DNA from: Clarkia xantiana subsp. parviflora
Taxonomy: Eukaryota; Streptophyta; Magnoliopsida; Myrtales; Onagraceae
Length of the DNA stretch: 64,000 nucleotides
NCBI GenBank assembly: GCA_036873135.1
Contig: JAPTYO010000012.1
Location: 10,982,090 to 11,046,089 of the forward strand
Reading direction: 5' to 3'
The notes beneath the pieces were generated by a model. It was not told where the DNA came from. It was given only the letters and a program-made list of their open reading frames with translations, and did no database searches. Both the position numbers and the translations under genes were made by a program. This document shows positions 59,490-64,000 of this stretch, in pieces (position 1 is the first letter of the stretch; each line of letters begins with the position of its first letter).

Positions 59490-59745
59490 TCGAGCTAGGT
59501 CTGATTTGAAATCTTTGGAGGCTAAAAAGTTATGGATATAAATTACAGGACTAAATTGAACAACATAAAAATATTATAATGGTCAAACTTAACTGTTGAC
59601 TAACAGATGCACCAAAAGTCTACAAAACGCAAATTAAACGTATGACACCAAAATGTAAAAAAAATAAAACATATGACACCAAAAATCATTTTAGTCAAAT
59701 TTATGATTCTAAAAAAAACATAAAACATTTAACCCTAGTATATTT
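59490..59745. repeat. Half of a decayed foldback MITE
   Basis: Contains aggactaaattgaacaa, catatgacaccaaaaatcat and atttaaccctag, resembling one arm of the Mutator-like MITE at 34178-34717. No second arm is seen. Confidence 0.4.
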
Positions 59746-59784
59746 GTAATCTGGTGTGATACGTTTACAATTTACTGAATGCAG

Positions 59785-60031
59785 GAAATGGTATTGGATT
59801 ACCCGAATGAATATCTATCTAGTTGCAATGACGGGATATATTGGGACGTCAGGAGGTTGCTTGTGCGTAAGATCTCTAACGTTTGAAACCAAAAAAAGGA
59901 AGCTTGGACCATACGGTACCGTGGAAGGAAATTATTTATCTATCAGATCAAACATTGGGAAGATAGTTGGATTCTGTGGAAGCAGTAACGTTTATCTCTA
60001 TTCCATAGGAGAGCACATTCAACTCCTGTAA
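59785..60031 (+). pseudogene. Orphan last exon of a jacalin-related lectin gene
   Basis: After an acceptor (ctgaatgcag) the sequence reads MVLDYPNEYL, then in the next frame VAMTGYIG, CVRSLTFETKKRKLGPYG, VEGNYLSIRSNIGKIVGFCG and YLYSIGEHIQLL, ending at TAA 60029-60031. This is the C-terminal two thirds of a jacalin (mannose/galactose-binding lectin) domain, normally encoded by the last exon. The frame changes at a tandem tatc repeat (tatctatc, near 59812); one tatc unit too many explains it. No upstream jacalin exon is visible; the retrotransposon at 50966-59353 lies immediately upstream. I infer a dead fragment. Confidence 0.75.
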
Positions 60032-60320
60032 TTAGTGTGTTAGGTTCGATGACAATCATATTTCTGTTAAAGATAGTTACTTGGTTGGCAAGCTTAGTTA
60101 CATTTTATGATTTATACACACTACTTTGAACAAATTATATCTTATATATAATAAAGATAAGAGTTTGTTGCAAATCAATATGGTGAGGTCAGTCAATCCG
60201 TGGACAACTTTAACTTACATGAGTAGAGTGAAAAATAAAAATTCTGGATATAGAAGAGAAAAAAAAGACCAAAATTTTCTAAAGTAAAGAAACCAAAGCA
60301 AACTCTTCTTCTTTACCATT

Positions 60321-62276
60321 TCACCACTTGAGGACTCTAAGCACAAACTTACTGACCCTTGTACATAGAATCAACCATGGAATAACCCCAACCTGCATCC
60401 ATACACCTCATGTCATCTAAGATATTGTTTCTGGAGATGAAACTAACTGCCAGAATTTCGAAGACTTACCATAACATTATCATTCAAACCACTCCCAGCT
60501 CCCCAAGATAACAATTTGCCTGAAATTTCACAATAAATTTACCAGAATTGACTAAGAGTATTTACTGAAAAATAAGAAATGTATAACAGAACATTGATCA
60601 TGAAGCAACAAGAAAGCTGAAAAGTAAATGCAGATCAAGAGTACAAACACTGTTTTTGCGTACCAAATGGGTGTACAAGTTGCTTAGATATGGAAGCTAC
60701 AGGAGTCCTCCAAAACCATAGAGTCAGCAAAATATATGCAGCGACCTGTATGACGCAGTAGGGCCCCATTAAGTTTCTAAAGCTTGATAGAAGCAAGAGA
60801 TTCTGAAGGAAGGGAACGATTCACAGCTACCTTCACAATTGACAGAATTTTCAAATACAAATCGAATGAGACCTTTGCCTCCTTCCTGACTGATTCTTGT
60901 ACTGAAAACAAGATAGCAATTGGAGGGTCAACAAAACAGGAAATGAAATCCAATAATTGGGAATAACCAAACTGAAAAGGCAAGTACAAACATGCACAAA
61001 TAAATGATTTTGTATGCAATGAAAGAAGAAAGGAGTTCAAACAAAACTTAGACAATCCTACCATAGGTCAGTTTGAACCTCTTAACCTAACACTATTTTA
61101 GAAAGCACATACACTATGACATAGAAAGAGAGGACACAGAAACAACAGCAAAATCCAGGCTCCAGCAATTTGTCAACTGAAGGAAAACACAATCAATTAA
61201 AAATCACCTATCTCACCATGGAGCAAATACTTCAACCGTTCATTTTAAAAACTTTGTGGAAGAACAAAGGGTTTAAATTTTACTGCTATTAAGTTGCTGC
61301 AGCACTCATTCCTCACCAAAATCAAATACAAAGGATCCTGCAGTGAATGAGCTAACTCCCCAAACTAACTGCAAGTTTATACCATCATTTTTGAGACATT
61401 CTTGGTCTTAAGCACTTTGCTCCATAAGCTGAACAGTACCATGTATATTAAACCCAACAGAGAACACTGTATTGCATTATAAAGATAACATTTATAACTC
61501 CCTCGGCAATATATTAGCAACAACAGCAGATACAGCTGCAAGTAGTTTCTATGTCTCAACTACATGAAGACGTACATTGTGTAAGTTCCTTCTGCTTGGC
61601 AGCTGCCTGCCTCCTAAGTTTTGAAGCTTGGGCAAATGTTGATGGCCTGCAAGCAGCACGCGACTCTTTTCATTCTCACCTCCAATACAAAAGCTTAATC
61701 TAAAATTAAATCGTTGCACTGCAGAACTCCAGCAACACAGAAGTATATAAATCCATAACAAAGAAGAATACAGTCAATCATTAGGGATCATTACTCACTG
61801 TGAAAGGGTGCTCGCCTCTTTCAAAAGCTCCTTTATTTCGTTACGCAGTTGAGCCTCTCTATAACTTCCCATCTGAAAGACAAGAACAAATTACACAATA
61901 AAATTGTTCAATGTAACTCATTTTTTCCTTTCAACATCAAAACTTCAAATATCATGAGGCAGTAAAACCGCGTTATCTCTCGATTTGAAATTATATAAGC
62001 ATTGAATCGACTAACTCATCGAACTCAGGGTGATTAAGCTGAATTAGCTTGCGCGTGATTGAAATCATAGTAACAACAACAATATGAAATTTTTTTGGCC
62101 CTTATGATTTTGTGTTCGGGGGTGGAAATGTATATAATGGTCATAACACGAACGAGGTCACGGAATACCTTCTTCAAGCGCTCAAACCAATTGGAGATGA
62201 AGTAAAACGCGAAGACAAGGGTGAAGATAAAGGGAGCCATAAATGACCGTCGGTCCTCAGGGATCTCCTCCGTCAT
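60321..62276 (-). CDS. GET1: GET1/WRB-type tail-anchored protein insertion receptor
   Basis: Seven exons (62276-62169, 61872-61799, 61646-61576, 60901-60831, 60745-60664, 60519-60470, 60392-60321) join in phase to 175 residues with standard GT-AG introns. Order: an N-terminal membrane segment ([18 protein letters not shown]), a coiled coil facing the cytosol ([40 protein letters not shown]), then two further membrane segments ([12 protein letters not shown] and [12 protein letters not shown]) around [12 protein letters not shown]. This is the Get1/WRB (CHD5-like) layout: an ER membrane receptor that, with its partner, takes tail-anchored proteins from the GET3 ATPase. Length matches the family. 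The start is the first ATG of the frame, followed by [11 protein letters not shown]. Its upstream region is shared head to head with the NTPase gene at 62817. Confidence 0.9.
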
Positions 62277-62816
62277 GGCTTTGTTATCAGCGTCTTTCCA
62301 ACGGAATTCAGGTTCGAGCGCGAGCCGAGGTGATGAAGATCTTCGGTCACCGGCTTCAATCTGTTGGAACTTGGAAGAGAAATTGGCAATGAATGAATGA
62401 AAGAACAGGAGGGTCTACGGAATCGTGCGGTAGAATTGGCTGCATCTGATGATCGCGTTTCGCGGTGGACGGAATGATTAAGATTAACTACGAAAGACCC
62501 CATCATGTTCTGCATTTGTGTAATTCGCACCATGTACTTCTAAGTCGTGTCAAACTGCACTCGTGTTAAAAAGAGCAGGAATTGAAAAACATGGGCCCGA
62601 CCTAGACCCTTTGAATGTGGGCTATATTATCTAGAGTAAGAGTTCCTTTATCTGGGCTATATTACATTGAATGCAAAGAAACATGGGCCCTTAGGAAGGA
62701 ATTTTCCTCAGAGTGGCGATCGGGCTTTCGGACTAATCAATTTCGGCGGCGATTCGTCGGATGTGTCCACACAAGCTCGCCGCTTGCGGTTGCGGATCGG
62801 CCGATCGAGAGAGAAG
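62277..62816. promoter_or_regulatory. Shared intergenic region between GET1 and NTPase gene
   Basis: 540 bp between two divergently oriented start codons, room for a bidirectional promoter. A gggctatatta motif occurs twice (near 62621 and 62656); no further element is assigned. Confidence 0.4.
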
Positions 62817-63679
62817 ATGGCTGCTCCGGGGAAGTGTCTATTCGTAACTGCCAACTGGTTCTCCGGTAAGTTTCAGCTGAAATTCGTGCTGCTCGTTTCT
62901 GAGGAGTTCGTGCTTTCTCGCTCGCGATCTTCGCCTTAATCGGAATTTAACCATGCGTGCAGGGCGTGGGTAAGTCGACGCTGATTAAGAGAGTGTTTGA
63001 GAGCCGAGCTTCAGGACCTCGAACCCTAGATTGAAGGTTCAGGGCTTCTACGCTGGTATGGATGATTCATTTATTGACATAGCTTTCCTTTTCGTAAAAT
63101 TTTAGTTGTGGTATAGTATAGTATAGAGTAGATGCTTGAACTTGTATTAGTGATATCAGAGAAGGCATCGATAGAGTTGTTTTTGAGGTGGTGACGCTGA
63201 ACGGCCGGAAAGGTCCTCTTGCTTCTTCCGCTGTTTCCAGGTAACACTCCTCTATCTCTTGATTTCAGATTGATGTCAATCGTCCTTGTGCATACAGTTA
63301 ACCAACTTGCTGATCAAGAAATAGCTTCATGACTTGATCCATTTTCAATGGAAGTTTGATACTAGTGCAAACAATCATGTGTTTGGTATCTGATACCATA
63401 ATATATAGTCTATTGCTTAAGAGAGCTGCCTATCCATGAATGTTAGGAAGGAACCTGTTCAGTGTTGATGAGTTTGAGAAGTTATTAAGTTCATTATTTT
63501 TTACTAGTTCTTCCGGTCCGGTATACTTCCACCCTTAATGAGTATCTCACTTGATAAAACATTTGTCTTTCAGTTGTTGATCTGTTTGTTTGTGTGTGTG
63601 ATTTGGCGAATCTTTCAGATGGCCAAGTGTCAAAGTGGATATAGCCTCATTTGAAGCATTGGCTTTGCCAGTTCTGCAG
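62817..63679 (+). pseudogene. THEP1/NTPCR-type nucleoside-triphosphatase gene, disrupted, partial
   Basis: Exons at 62817-62865 (MAAPGKCLFVT), 62963-63055, 63151-63240 (REGIDRVVFEVVTLNGRKGP, LASSAVS) and 63619-63679 (RWPSVKVDIASFEALALPVL) match the NTPCR/THEP1 P-loop NTPase family, which hydrolyses nucleoside triphosphates. The Walker A loop spans exons 1-2 (VGKST in exon 2). Exon 1 contains ccaactg inserted next to a similar aactg, shifting the frame inside the loop. A single-base loss in exon 2 (after gagagcc) shifts it again. The exon 2-3 phase does not match, and the exon 4 donor reads at instead of gt. The C-terminal part would lie beyond the window. Could be a pseudogene or error-rich sequence. 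Confidence 0.6.
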
Positions 63680-64000
63680 ATAGCATATTCACCTGGATAA
63701 ATTCTACACTTGTTCTGAACTCCAATCAGTAGTATCATCTGTTGACTGATATAACATTTATTTCTATGTCACTTGTTCCTCAATGTTGCTTGGGAATTTT
63801 AGAATCGAACTGTGACATTGGATAAAGATAGTTAAAAAAATATATTCTGGAAGCATGATTTTACTCTATAAACTGCTGAACATGCTCATTACTTTCCTCT
63901 GGGTTTAAGCTGCCATGGGAGTTTGCATTTGTCTAGTATAGTTGTTGTTATATTCTTATATGCCAAAAGATTTTGGTTTGGTTTTGTATCCACTAGGTTG
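63680..64000. other. Continuation of the NTPase locus
   Basis: AT-rich, intron-like; no exon recognised before the window ends. Confidence 0.4.

Overview
The window is nuclear DNA of a flowering plant, most likely a eudicot. It has GT-AG spliced genes with plant-typical products (an RHD4/SAC7-type phosphoinositide phosphatase, a GET1/WRB tail-anchored-protein insertion receptor, an hnRNP F/H-like RRM protein), and most of the rest is LTR retrotransposons, a Helitron and MITEs. I could not name the species. All calls come from reading the sequence; no search was run.

Layout. (1) 0.2-1.5 kb: broken remnant of a mitochondrial p32/MAM33-family gene on the minus strand. (2) 1.55-2.14 kb: AT-rich spacer with a long (TA)n flanked by inverted repeats. 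(3) 2.14-24.5 kb: a retrotransposon nest. Two Ty1/copia copies share a middle LTR (LTR-body-LTR-body-LTR, 2140-11351). They abut the 3' half of a different copia element, whose integrase region is split by a 10.7-kb Ty3/gypsy element of Tat type (11505-22214). That gypsy element carries archaeal-type RNase H and an antisense, apparently spliced extra gene. The host copia ends in its 3' LTR at 24521. (4) 24.5-26.5 kb: AT-rich spacer. (5) 26.5-32.2 kb: RHD4/SAC7 phosphatase gene, 20 coding exons that join to a 595-residue frame, with one U12-type AT-AC intron and one GC-AG intron. (6) 33.1-39.2 kb: a decayed minus-strand copia element carrying a Mutator-like foldback MITE and odd short repeat clusters. 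(7) 39.2-42.0 kb: AT-rich DNA with a SINE-like tail and a foldback element. (8) 42.0-47.1 kb: a non-autonomous Helitron with a captured C2-domain (CAR-like) gene fragment and a 1.8-kb TIR element inside. (9) 47.7-49.9 kb: RRM protein gene, minus strand. (10) 51.0-59.35 kb: a minus-strand LTR retrotransposon with no recognisable protein domain, built largely from at least five families of tandem repeats. (11) 59.8-60.0 kb: orphan last exon of a jacalin-lectin gene. (12) 60.3-62.3 kb: GET1/WRB gene, minus strand. Head to head with it is an apparently broken THEP1/NTPCR-type nucleoside-triphosphatase gene running off the right edge.

The three intact host genes do not form a pathway. They act at membranes (phosphoinositide turnover, ER insertion of tail-anchored proteins) and in RNA binding. 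Everything between them is mobile-element sediment. The points most worth a second look are the spliced antisense gene of the gypsy element, the coding-poor tandem-repeat retrotransposon, the AT-AC intron, and the Helitron gene capture.
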